A DNA stretch of 52,303 nt, taken from a bacterium. Its GTDB lineage: Bacteria > Vulcanimicrobiota > Xenobia > Xenobiales > JADMJV01. Location: positions 1-52,303 of the forward strand of contig JASBRJ010000165.1 in assembly GCA_030149525.1 (NCBI GenBank), written 5' to 3'. Within the stretch, counting starts at the first letter, position 1. The number at the start of each line of letters is the position of its first letter. This document shows positions 43,996 to 52,303 of this stretch, one piece after another. The translations under genes and the position numbers were made by a program. The notes beneath the pieces were generated by a model. That model did no database searches and was not told where the DNA came from. It saw only the letters and a program-made list of their open reading frames with translations.

Positions 43996-44597
43996 TGTTC
44001 AAGTTCCTCCAGACTTCGCCCTATTCGGCGCGCGATGGTGAGAACCGAAAGTAGGGCGCCGGCCCACATCAGTGCTGTGACCCAGAGGAAGCCGGGAAGC
44101 CCGTAGGCGAGCAAAAGTCCCACCAGTCCGAAGAGAAAGGCGCGGTCACTCTTTCCCATGGGTCCGTCGTATCGGCGACTGGCACCCTGACTCACCGCAA
44201 CAACCCCGGTGAATTCTGTGAGAACGGCGAGGCCGCAGAATAGGACTGTGGGATAGAGCGGGAAGTCGGCGCGGAAGGCCAACGGGAGATAGAGTGCGCA
44301 GTCGCTCAGGACGTCGCCCAGCTCGTTGAGAAACCCACCGAGAGCGGATTTTTGGTCGTGCTCTCGGGCCAGCATTCCGTCGATGGCGTTCAGAGCCATT
44401 CTCAGGAACAGCCCCAGGGGGAGCAGATAGAGTATCCGCGGGTCTGAAATCAGCCAGCAGGCCGCTCCGATTGCCACTGACAGAAAGAATGCTCCCACCG
44501 TAACACCGTTGGCGGTGACACCCGAACGGGCGAGTAGATTGGTCACCGGTCTCAGCAGATTCTGAAATCGACTCTTAAGTTGGTAAACGCTTGCCAT
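43992..44597 (-). CDS. CDP-alcohol phosphatidyltransferase family protein
   Basis: 201 residues, about six membrane helices. The CDP-alcohol motif is present as NAIDGMLAR, then eight residues, then GGFLNELGDVLSD. Compared with the canonical D-x2-DG-x2-AR-x8-G-x3-D-x3-D, the first and third Asp are Asn. I believe this occurs in the YnbA-like subgroup, which is linked to cdsA- and plsC-like genes, as here. The head group is unknown. ATG at 44597 (MASVYQLKSRF) is chosen over an upstream TTG. First gene of the phospholipid operon. Confidence 0.85.
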   Translation of the reverse strand: MASVYQLKSRFQNLLRPVTNLLARSGVTANGVTVGAFFLSVAIGAACWLISDPRILYLLPLGLFLRMALNAIDGMLAREHDQKSALGGFLNELGDVLSDCALYLPLAFRADFPLYPTVLFCGLAVLTEFTGVVAVSQGASRRYDGPMGKSDRAFLFGLVGLLLAYGLPGFLWVTALMWAGALLSVLTIARRIGRSLEELEQ

Positions 44598-44645
44598 GAC
44601 CTGCGCTTCGTTCCCCAACGAAGAGTTACTGCTGTTTTGAACTTT

Positions 44646-44672
44646 GTATAGGTTTTGCAGCGAAACCTATAC
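44646..44672. repeat. Perfect 10-bp inverted repeat
   Basis: GTATAGGTTT (44646-44655) and AAACCTATAC (44663-44672), loop of seven bases. It lies between the small RNA and the CDP-alcohol transferase gene. A related TTTGTATA block occurs at 44786-44793. It could be an operator or a leader hairpin. Confidence 0.5.
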
Positions 44673-44684
44673 ATTTAAGCAAAT

Positions 44685-44747
44685 AAAAAAGAGACGCAAG
44701 TGCCGCGGTGAGATGGGGGGACGTCAATTCCGCAGTGCTTACGTCTC
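44685..44747 (-). ncRNA. Predicted 63-nt stem-loop RNA with intrinsic terminator
   Basis: On the minus strand a near-consensus promoter (44754-44782) puts +1 at about 44747. From there the RNA folds at once: 5' GAGACGUAAG pairs with CUUGCGUCUC (10 bp with one G-U), a 2x2 internal loop follows, then UGCGG-type pairing (6 bp), and a 21-base loop. The loop holds GACGUCCCCCC. Directly after the stem come six U, then AUUU, a terminator. There is no ORF inside. It could be a trans-acting RNA, or an attenuator for the lipid operon that starts 88 bases downstream. I know no Rfam family that fits. Confidence 0.65.
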
Positions 44748-44753
44748 AACAGG

Positions 44754-44782
44754 ATAATAACACCGGCCCAAAGGCGTGTCAA
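44754..44782 (-). promoter_or_regulatory. Near-consensus sigma-70 promoter for the stem-loop RNA
   Basis: Minus-strand TTGACA (44777-44782), 17-base spacer, TATTAT (44754-44759). The -35 is perfect and the -10 matches in five of six. It drives the 44685-44747 RNA and possibly the phospholipid operon. Confidence 0.75.
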
Positions 44783-44789
44783 GCTTTTG

Positions 44790-44795
44790 TATACA
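44790..44795 (+). promoter_or_regulatory. Possible -10 box of the 44802 gene
   Basis: TATACA lies six bases before the ATG at 44802, with no purine-rich ribosome site between. No good -35 is seen at the normal distance; a leaderless start is possible but weakly supported. Confidence 0.3.
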
Positions 44796-44801
44796 TTTTG
44801 T

Positions 44802-46220
44802 ATGGATTTTTTTAGAGAAGGATGTTCTTCCAGGATTTTTGAGGGCGAAGAGGCAGTTGTCGAGGTGGCCCGCTCGAAGAAAATAAGACAACCGCTCAAC
44901 GGTTTAGTGCAAGGTCCGGACGCTAAGGGACGTTTTTTCCTGGAGGCTCCAGAGTCCAACAAGAGACTGCTTTTCTATGGAGGTGTCCCTGGCGAGCAAG
45001 CGGTTGTGCGGCGTGGTCGCAAAGGGCGGCGAGGGGAGCAGGGAGATCTTCTTGAGGTCCTCCAGCCTGCCTCCGCCCGACGCTATCCCCCGTGTCGCCA
45101 CTTTGGAGTCTGCGGAGGATGCACGCTGCAACATCTTCCAGAAGCTTACGCGCTTCACCTGAAGTCGGAGCCTCACTACGAAATGTTGAGAAGGTTTGCT
45201 CCGGAGGCGGAGCTCTTGCCACCGGTCCCCTCTCCACGCTCCTTTGCTTACAGAACCAAAGTCGAGCTGACCTTTATGGAGCAACCGGACGGAACAACGA
45301 GCCTGGGCTTTCACCGGCGGGGCCGCTTTGATCGCGGGGTTGATGTCGGTCGCTGTTGGCTGTCGCCGCTTCCCAGTTCTCTTTTATCCGGACTCAGACA
45401 ATGGATGAAGCGATGGGGGCTCAAGGGCTGGAACCCCAGATCCCACCAAGGAGACCTCCGATATCTGATCTATCGTTACTCCTTTTTCACCCAAAGCGAT
45501 CTTCTGGCTCTGGTGGTCAACGGCCATTCCGAGTTGTCTGGAGATTGTAGGGAGCATCTAGCAGCCGTTCTCAGGAGGGAAGGAGTGTCGGGGGCTCTGG
45601 TGATTTCCCAGACCTCGGTGGCAGGGGCCGTGGTTCCGGATGAGACAAGTCCTCTCTACGGACCCCAGCTTCTTACTGAAAGGCTGGGGGAGCTGCGATT
45701 CGAACTGGGATGGCAGTCCTTTTTTCAGGTGAATCCACCGGCTTATGAGCGTTTGTTGGAAACCATGTCCTGTTGGCGCCTTACCTCCCCGGGGAAACGA
45801 GTTCTCGATCTCTTCTGCGGTGTCGGTTCGATAGGCTTGAGTCTGTATCGTACAGGTGACCGCTTGATCGGTGTAGAGTTGGTGGAGCAAGCGGTCAGAG
45901 ATGCCAAAGAAAACGCTTCGCGAAACGGTATCGAGGCCGAGTTCGAGGTTCGGACCGCCGAGGACTGGGATAAGTTTGAGACCGACCTTCTCATTCTTGA
46001 TCCGCCTCGCTCCGGCTGCCATCCTCGTTTGGTCGAGCGACTGGCCAAAGAAGCTCCGGCCGCCGAATTGCTCTACGTGTCTTGTAATCCTCATCGTTTG
46101 ACCGAGGAGTTGCCGCAGCTTTCAGCTCGCTATCGACTGGTGAGAGCGCAGGCTTTCGACTTTTTTCCCCAGACTCACCATTGCGAGCTTTTGCTGCAGT
46201 TCGTCCGCCGGGAGGCTTGA
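44802..46220 (+). CDS. TrmA/RlmD-family 5-methyluridine RNA methyltransferase
   Basis: 472 residues. An N-terminal TRAM-like domain precedes an Fe-S site: CRHFGVCGGC plus a later Cys in VGRCWLS, four ligands as in RlmD. The SAM motif is VLDLFCGVGSIGLSL. DPPRSGCHP and the catalytic Cys in YVSCNP are present. The enzyme methylates uracil C5 of 23S rRNA or tRNA; which one cannot be decided here. ATG at 44802 has no ribosome site, and a TTG five codons upstream is open. Divergent from the small RNA. Confidence 0.9.
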   Translation: MDFFREGCSSRIFEGEEAVVEVARSKKIRQPLNGLVQGPDAKGRFFLEAPESNKRLLFYGGVPGEQAVVRRGRKGRRGEQGDLLEVLQPASARRYPPCRHFGVCGGCTLQHLPEAYALHLKSEPHYEMLRRFAPEAELLPPVPSPRSFAYRTKVELTFMEQPDGTTSLGFHRRGRFDRGVDVGRCWLSPLPSSLLSGLRQWMKRWGLKGWNPRSHQGDLRYLIYRYSFFTQSDLLALVVNGHSELSGDCREHLAAVLRREGVSGALVISQTSVAGAVVPDETSPLYGPQLLTERLGELRFELGWQSFFQVNPPAYERLLETMSCWRLTSPGKRVLDLFCGVGSIGLSLYRTGDRLIGVELVEQAVRDAKENASRNGIEAEFEVRTAEDWDKFETDLLILDPPRSGCHPRLVERLAKEAPAAELLYVSCNPHRLTEELPQLSARYRLVRAQAFDFFPQTHHCELLLQFVRREA

Positions 46221-46246
46221 GGAGACTGGGTCAAGCGACAGTCTCC
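46221..46246 (+). other. Stem-loop after the methyltransferase stop
   Basis: GGAGACTG (46221-46228) pairs perfectly with CAGTCTCC (46239-46246), loop of 10. It directly follows the stop codon. No T-run, so termination is doubtful. Confidence 0.4.
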
Positions 46247-46310
46247 CAGCTTCTCCTTGGAAGAGGTGATTCTACAGGAGGGTAGGGGGCCGTCCAGAAC
46301 CCCTCCACTT

Positions 46311-46688
46311 ATGGCAAACTCGACCCACGGCCTGGTCAAGGCTCTCTTTCAAATGGTTTGGGCTGATGATATCGTTAGTCCTGAAGAGGTGGAAGCTCTC
46401 ACCTCCATTCTTCGACAACTGGGCTTCTCGCTGTCCGAAGTGATCTGCCTTCTGGATAAGAATCTCTCCGAGCCCCCCGACGACCGTTCGCCGGTTCAGA
46501 TCGAAGAGATCTTTCCTAGTCGAGAAGATCAGAAGATGGCGCTTCAGGCCCTGATGACGATCTGCTTCTCAACCGGGTCTATCGATCCTGAACAGGTAGG
46601 CTACATTGAAGGCTTGGTCATGCGAATGGGTCTTTCGGCTCACGAGTTAGAAGAGCTTAGAAAACAAGCCACGGAGGCCACATGTTAA
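46311..46688 (+). CDS. TerB-like alpha-helical protein (second copy)
   Basis: 125 residues. The pattern LVKALFQMVWADDIVSPEEVEAL and LMTICFSTGSIDPEQVGYI matches the two halves of a TerB-type helical domain, with acidic residues after each helix. It is diverged from the copy at 4117-4467. The ATG at 46311 fits the domain start, but no ribosome site precedes it; a GTG at 46266 or TTG at 46257 in the same frame are alternatives. The stop overlaps the PilZ gene by 7 bases, so the two are coupled. Confidence 0.65.
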   Translation: MANSTHGLVKALFQMVWADDIVSPEEVEALTSILRQLGFSLSEVICLLDKNLSEPPDDRSPVQIEEIFPSREDQKMALQALMTICFSTGSIDPEQVGYIEGLVMRMGLSAHELEELRKQATEATC

Positions 46689-47578
46689 GTCGATTTCTAA
46701 AGAAGAAGCCTCAACTCATAGACAGAGATGGTGATCGCTACGACGTGTCCTTACGAGTTCTGTCCCGAGAGCTTCCGGGATATCGAGGGGTAACCTTGGA
46801 CTTGAGCCGTTCCGGCGTTCAGTTGGAGACCAACGGGTTGCTGGAGATAGGCTCTGAGCCTGAGTTGAAGTTTGAGTTTGATCGCGGAGAACTCGAGGCG
46901 TTCACTTGCAAAGCTAGAGTCGTTTGGTCCAAGCAGGAGGGAAACAACGAGCGAAAGTTTCGCTCAGGTCTCACCTTTATTCCAGTGACCGATGATGAGA
47001 AGCGCCAGTTGGCTAGGATGTCCACGGTACTTCAGACTCGCTCTGAGACAGACCTGAAGACTCTGCTCGACCAGGCCCGCAGAATCGACCCTGAACTGGA
47101 GCGAAGTTACCGAAATATTCAAACGAATCAACCGTTCTATCCAGCCCCCGGCGATTCGCCGATTCACCCTCCGTCCGTCGAAGGTGCTCCGCCGCCGCCT
47201 CCTGCTGTGTCGGCGGCTCCGGAAACGCCGGCTGTCCAGCAAGACGGACCGCCGCCACATCTCGGTGTCTATATCCCCCTAAACGTGATTTTAGAGGGTT
47301 ATACTTGGAGTCGGGCCTCGTGCACTCTGCATATCGGACTTCGAGAAGGGGATCAGGTGCACAACCTCTTTTTTCCTGATTGTCAGCTCTTTCAAGTTCT
47401 TGAGCCTACCGTGGACAAGACGATTGCCGGACTCTATACGACAAAGACTTCCCCCACCACACGGAAACTGAATCTGGCAGGTGACAGAGAGCATAAGCAC
47501 TATCGGTTTGTGGCTGAAGGCGGGGACGGGCTCATCGACATCGTTTCGAGTCCCTGTCGTTCGACTCCACAGGGCTGA
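46682..47578 (+). CDS. PilZ-domain protein with second beta domain
   Basis: 298 residues. PilZ domain at about 5-115: the Arg motif near RDGDRYDVSLRV and the DLSRSGVQLE motif for cyclic di-GMP, then KFRSGLTFIPV. A Pro/Ala-rich linker (about 150-195, with PPPPPAVSAAP) leads to a C-terminal beta-rich domain (GVYIPLNVILEGYTWSRA) of unknown family. It is probably a cytoplasmic c-di-GMP effector. GGAGG precedes the ATG. Coupled to the TerB-like gene. Converges with the 47589 gene over a 10-base gap. Confidence 0.82.
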   Translation: MLSRFLKKKPQLIDRDGDRYDVSLRVLSRELPGYRGVTLDLSRSGVQLETNGLLEIGSEPELKFEFDRGELEAFTCKARVVWSKQEGNNERKFRSGLTFIPVTDDEKRQLARMSTVLQTRSETDLKTLLDQARRIDPELERSYRNIQTNQPFYPAPGDSPIHPPSVEGAPPPPPAVSAAPETPAVQQDGPPPHLGVYIPLNVILEGYTWSRASCTLHIGLREGDQVHNLFFPDCQLFQVLEPTVDKTIAGLYTTKTSPTTRKLNLAGDREHKHYRFVAEGGDGLIDIVSSPCRSTPQG

Positions 47579-47588
47579 TCGGAGCTTT

Positions 47589-48362
47589 CTAGAACTGTCC
47601 GCGCTCAATCTGGTCTTGGCTTGCGTTGGTGACCAAGACGGTGGCGGCGCCACTTAAGTCCGGGTGAGCTGAGCTCTGAATCTCTATTCGAAAGAGTTTG
47701 GTTCCCAATTGAGTTTTGGGAGCTGTGTAGATGTAGCGGTCTCCCTCTCCCTTGGTGAGCTTTCCGTCTCCCACAAGCTTCCAGGTGACCGGTTCCGGTT
47801 CCATGTTCCGGAAGGCCGGCTTAAATTCCACGGTCCCACCGGGTTTGATCACTACGGCCTGAGGGCTGATGGCGATGCCCACATCAACATTCCTGGTGCT
47901 TGTGGCAACACTCACGTCTTTAAAGGCCTCAGGCTGCTCTTCGACCGTCTCTACCGGAGGTTTGAAAGCTTCCCAGGCTCGCCAACCGCCGTACTCTACA
48001 TGGATAAGAGGAGCCGCTTGGGCCACCGCTGAGCCGTTCTCATCGCTGGCATAGGCGACCAGGGTGTAGACGGCCAGGGGAAGATCGTCAAAGCTCAGCC
48101 TTTCGGAGCCTCTGCTGCCGTGGAAGAGCCACTTCTTGAGAGGCTCTTCGTTTAGAGTTTGATCGTGTCGGTACACGCTCACTGCCAGATGTTGTCCACC
48201 GATGGAGGAGATGTCGTAGGTGAGCGTCGCCCGCTGGGAGCGAGCCAGTTCGACCAGGCGAAACTTTCGGTTGATCAACACCAGGGGGGTTTTGGGTTGA
48301 GCCAGCACCCCTTCCGGAAAAAGAAAGAGGAGGACGGTCAACAGGAGTCCGATTCGTTTCAT
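47589..48362 (-). CDS. Hypothetical secreted protein with Ig-like domain
   Basis: 257 residues with a signal peptide (MKRIGLLLTVLLFLFPEGVLA, then QPK). The mature part is beta-rich. The last 90 residues (VVIKPGGTVEFKPAFRNM, WKLVGDGKLTKG, RIEIQSSAHPDLSG, VLVTN) look like a bacterial Ig-like fold. A Tyr/Trp-rich middle (VEYGGWRAWEAF) has no known family. It is probably exported. Upstream in-frame ATGs at 48374 and 48380 follow a TATAAA box very closely, so the exact start is open. Its neighbours do not suggest a role. Confidence 0.65.
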   Translation of the reverse strand: MKRIGLLLTVLLFLFPEGVLAQPKTPLVLINRKFRLVELARSQRATLTYDISSIGGQHLAVSVYRHDQTLNEEPLKKWLFHGSRGSERLSFDDLPLAVYTLVAYASDENGSAVAQAAPLIHVEYGGWRAWEAFKPPVETVEEQPEAFKDVSVATSTRNVDVGIAISPQAVVIKPGGTVEFKPAFRNMEPEPVTWKLVGDGKLTKGEGDRYIYTAPKTQLGTKLFRIEIQSSAHPDLSGAATVLVTNASQDQIERGQF

Positions 48363-48447
48363 GGCTCTCATCATAGACATACTTTATACCCAACCGGCGA
48401 GGGTTTGAGAAGTTCTTCCGGGGGGAATCTCGGTTTGAGAGATAAAC

Positions 48448-48523
48448 GTCGGACTATGGTTCGACCGTTTCGTTACGGGTAAAACAGAAAGGGGGACGTG
48501 TTGTGGTCTGAGGTTCGACCACG
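48448..48523 (+). promoter_or_regulatory. ispH leader with two similar hairpins
   Basis: Two copies of GGTTCGACC (48458-48466 and 48512-48520) lie in the 5' region of ispH. Each ends a hairpin: AAACG-TCG pairs with CGA-C-CGTTT at the first, and GTGGTC (48503-48508) with GACCAC (48517-48522) at the second. Between them is GGGGGACGT (48491-48499). This may be a regulated leader or operator pair; no known riboswitch is recognised. Confidence 0.35.
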
Positions 48524-48547
48524 AGACAGAACTTTATGGAGAGAAAC

Positions 48548-49507
48548 ATGAAAGTATTTCTAGCCAAGCCCAGAGGATTCTGTGCTGGCGTAGACCGAGC
48601 GATCGATGTCGTCGAGATTGCACTGGACATCTATGGCCCCCCCGTTTATGTGCGACACGAGATCGTCCACAACGACCACGTGGTCAGCGAGCTTCGTAAC
48701 AAAGGAGCCGTTTTTTTGGACGATGTCACGGAGATTCCCGAAGGAGCCGTCACCATCTTTTCCGCCCACGGTGTCTCCCCGGCCATTCGCCAGCAAGCCA
48801 AGGAGCGGAACCTCAAAGTGATTGACGCCACCTGCCCCCGGGTCACGAAAGTTCACCTGGAAGCCATACGATACGCCAAAAAGGGCTACACCATTGTCCT
48901 TATCGGTCACCGCAATCATGTTGAGGTTGAAGGCACTATGGGAGAAGCTCCCGAGGCGATGGTGCTGGTGGAGTCTCCCGCAGATGTGGCGGGACTCAAG
49001 GTGCCGGACGATCAGAAGATCGTCTATCTGACCCAGACCACTCTGTCAATTGACGATACGCAAGCGGTGATCGACGAGTTGAAGAAAAGGTTTCCCCATA
49101 TCGAGTCTCCTCCAAAGGACGACATCTGCTATGCCACCACCAATCGCCAAGCTGCCGTGAAAGAGATGACGGACAAGTGTGACATGATTCTGGTCATCGG
49201 TTCTCCCACTTCCTCCAACAGCAATCGCCTGGTGGAGGTGGCCAAGGCGAGAGGTTGCGAGGCGTATCTTATCAACGACAGCAGTCAGATGAATATCGAG
49301 ATGTTCAAGAATACCAGAAATCTTGGCATCACTGCCGGCGCGAGCGCTCCGGAGCATCTGGTTCAAGACGTGGTGCGCTGGTTGGAGAAGAATTCATCGA
49401 TCGAATTTGCCGATCTTGACGTGATTGAGGAAGATGTCCAGTTCACTCTTCCACGAGAGCTTCAGGCTCTCCGTCAGGAACAAAAGAAGGTAGCTGCTCC
49501 CCAGTAG
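48548..49507 (+). CDS. ispH: 4-hydroxy-3-methylbut-2-enyl diphosphate reductase
   Basis: 319 residues. The three Cys ligands of the Fe-S cluster are in RGFCAGVDRA, ATCPRVTKV and ICYATTNRQ. HGVSPAIRQQA, HRNHVEVEG and IGSPTSSNSNRL are the usual substrate-binding motifs. The enzyme makes IPP and DMAPP in the last step of the MEP pathway in the cytoplasm. GGAGAG lies 7 bases before the ATG. nth starts 2 bases after the stop. The long leader carries two stem-loops and may be regulated. Confidence 0.96.
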   Translation: MKVFLAKPRGFCAGVDRAIDVVEIALDIYGPPVYVRHEIVHNDHVVSELRNKGAVFLDDVTEIPEGAVTIFSAHGVSPAIRQQAKERNLKVIDATCPRVTKVHLEAIRYAKKGYTIVLIGHRNHVEVEGTMGEAPEAMVLVESPADVAGLKVPDDQKIVYLTQTTLSIDDTQAVIDELKKRFPHIESPPKDDICYATTNRQAAVKEMTDKCDMILVIGSPTSSNSNRLVEVAKARGCEAYLINDSSQMNIEMFKNTRNLGITAGASAPEHLVQDVVRWLEKNSSIEFADLDVIEEDVQFTLPRELQALRQEQKKVAAPQ

Positions 49508-49509
49508 CT

Positions 49510-50196
49510 ATGACGCGACAAGAGAAGGCTTCTAAGATCCTGGAGATTCTCGAGGACCTCTACCCCGAGACTCCCGTTCCGTTAGACCATCGCGATCCTT
49601 ATACTCTGGTTCTGGCCGTCTTGTTGTCGGCTCAGACAACGGACAAGAAGGTCAATGAGGTCACTCCCGCCCTTTTTGATAGGGCTCCCACTCCGAGCGA
49701 GATGGTGAAATTGTCGGTGGAGGAAATCAAGCACTACATCCGCCAGATCGGTTTGTCCGGTTCCAAAGCGAAGAATATACACAGGCTTTCGGAAATGCTC
49801 CTGGAGGAGTACGATGGCAAGGTTCCTGAGTCGATTGAGGAGTTGGAGCGTTTGCCTGGTGTGGGGCACAAGACCGCTTCCGTGGTGGCCGCTCAGGCTT
49901 TCGGGATTCCAGCCTTTCCTGTGGATACGCACATCCATCGCTTGGCTTACCGCTGGCGCCTCTCTAACGGGAAGAACGTGGTGCAAACAGAGGCCGATCT
50001 CAAAAAAGTGTTCCCTGTTGAGACTTGGAACAAGGTGCATCTTCAGATCATCTTCTTTGGTCGAGAGTACTGCCCGGCGCTCTACCACGACCTCTCCACC
50101 TGTCCCATCTGTAGCTGGGCGGCCCCTCGCGCCCAGTGGAAGGCCGAACAGAAGCGGAATCAAGAGATCAAAAAAAGGCCCTCGAAGAAGGCCTGA
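49510..50196 (+). CDS. nth: Endonuclease III (DNA glycosylase/AP lyase)
   Basis: 228 residues. HhH-GPD fold with LPGVGHKTASVV (catalytic Lys) and VDTHIHRLAYR (catalytic Asp). It removes oxidised pyrimidines and cuts AP sites. The Fe-S loop is unusual: GREYCPALYHDLSTCPICSW gives C-x9-C-x2-C, and the usual fourth Cys is absent. Related three-Cys loops occur in some bacterial Nth proteins. The gene begins 2 bases after ispH and is likely co-transcribed. The end overlaps a bidirectional terminator. Confidence 0.9.
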   Translation: MTRQEKASKILEILEDLYPETPVPLDHRDPYTLVLAVLLSAQTTDKKVNEVTPALFDRAPTPSEMVKLSVEEIKHYIRQIGLSGSKAKNIHRLSEMLLEEYDGKVPESIEELERLPGVGHKTASVVAAQAFGIPAFPVDTHIHRLAYRWRLSNGKNVVQTEADLKKVFPVETWNKVHLQIIFFGREYCPALYHDLSTCPICSWAAPRAQWKAEQKRNQEIKKRPSKKA

Positions 50197-50201
50197 TTTT
50201 T
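50169..50201. terminator. Bidirectional terminator between nth and obg
   Basis: AGGCC (50176-50180) pairs with GGCCT (50190-50194), with A-rich upstream and TTTTT downstream flanks. The stem lies in the last codons of nth. On the minus strand a run of T ends obg. The short stem makes it moderate. Confidence 0.6.
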
Positions 50202-50206
50202 CAGGG

Positions 50207-51986
<1,780 letters not shown>

Positions 51987-52054
51987 GGGGATTCCTCCAG
52001 TCTTCACGTAGATGGGTATTATACTCATCTTTGCCAAGAATGCAAGCCTTGCTG

Positions 52055-52303
52055 TTAGAATAATTCGGCCTGCTCGGCTCGTTTCAAAAGTTTGGTGTCG
52101 GAGGCTGTGTCTTTCAGGTCCCCAAAGTCCAGGTCGGTCAACCCCTCCAGTTTGGAGATCGGTACCTGGTACACCGACATCCCACCAACCTCGAAATCGG
52201 TTTTAAATAAGCTCTTGCCCAGATAGTCCTTTTGAGATTGAAGAAAGGCTGCTCCCTTCAACCCCTCCTCAGGGTCGTTCCAGGTGACCACTTTCCAGAA
52301 CTC
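52055..52303 (-). CDS. DNA/RNA non-specific endonuclease, C-terminal end
   Basis: The gene runs off the window, so only the last 82 residues are seen. They contain [23 protein letters not shown] and [20 protein letters not shown], which fit the C-terminus of NUC1-type nucleases (fold betabetaalpha-metal). The active-site DRGH region would be outside. It precedes rpmA on the same strand by 68 bases. The assignment rests on the tail motifs only. Confidence 0.6.
   Translation of the reverse strand, partial: EFWKVVTWNDPEEGLKGAAFLQSQKDYLGKSLFKTDFEVGGMSVYQVPISKLEGLTDLDFGDLKDTASDTKLLKRAEQAELF

Noticed and set aside
44675-44962. Minus-strand open frame of 95 codons
   Set aside because: It runs through the stem-loop RNA, its promoter and the start of the methyltransferase gene, and has no ribosome site or motif.
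48458-48520. tRNA-like GGTTCGACC motifs
   Set aside because: The flanking five-base stems of a T-arm do not pair, and no acceptor or anticodon arms are found.

Overview
The window looks like a chromosomal segment of a free-living, diderm, moderately GC-rich bacterium. Evidence for an outer membrane is a signal-peptide-bearing beta-barrel protein that ends in a C-terminal aromatic (29907-30905). Other traits are a LytR-CpsA-Psr protein, an L,D-transpeptidase, and a ribosomal protein L27 with a Firmicutes-style N-terminal extension. No gene fixes the phylum. A deep-branching diderm of the Eremiobacterota/Armatimonadota sort is only a guess. There is no rRNA, tRNA, phage, insertion sequence or CRISPR array. 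Coding density is high, strands alternate often, and several neighbours overlap by a few bases.

Layout. 1-115: the end of a possible structured RNA. 116-4049: a beta-propeller protein, a small ORF, an L,D-transpeptidase and a subtilase. 4117-8239: a minus-strand run of TerB-like, YceH and a 1039-residue protein that looks like a degenerate GHKL module fused to a propeller. 8339-10773: a glycosyltransferase and a Gfo/Idh/MocA oxidoreductase. 10758-19641: a metal P-type ATPase, an M14 carboxypeptidase with an EF-hand, a CASTOR/POLLUX-like channel, a lipoate ligase/SDR operon and a FAM151 (menorin)-like protein. 19943-26181: a sensor kinase, an acyl-CoA dehydrogenase, an HrpB-type helicase and ArgH. 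26293-34737: an M15-like peptidase, a CheY-like regulator, a GT2, an App1-type phosphatase, an envelope pair (Cys-rich secreted protein plus Met/His-rich barrel), an aldehyde dehydrogenase and an LCP protein. 34793-42332: PIN-PhoH, Fbp, an inactive S24/S26-like protein, a methyltransferase, a Nudix-MBL fusion and a Ser/Thr kinase. 42373-44597: a phospholipid operon (CDP-alcohol transferase, CdsA, PlsC). 44802-52303: an rRNA/tRNA uracil methyltransferase, TerB-like, PilZ, IspH, Nth, Obg, L27 and the end of a nuclease.

Most genes are housekeeping or envelope functions. The phospholipid operon works as a unit: acyl transfer, CDP-activation, head-group transfer. The lipoate ligase operon and the Fbp/PhoH pair are translationally coupled. 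The less explained items are a predicted 63-nt stem-loop RNA with its own near-consensus promoter and a C-rich loop (44685-44747), the GHKL-like/propeller protein, the Cys-rich/outer-membrane pair, several peptidases without a recognisable signal peptide, and enzymes with altered conserved residues (ArgH, Nth, CDP-alcohol transferase).
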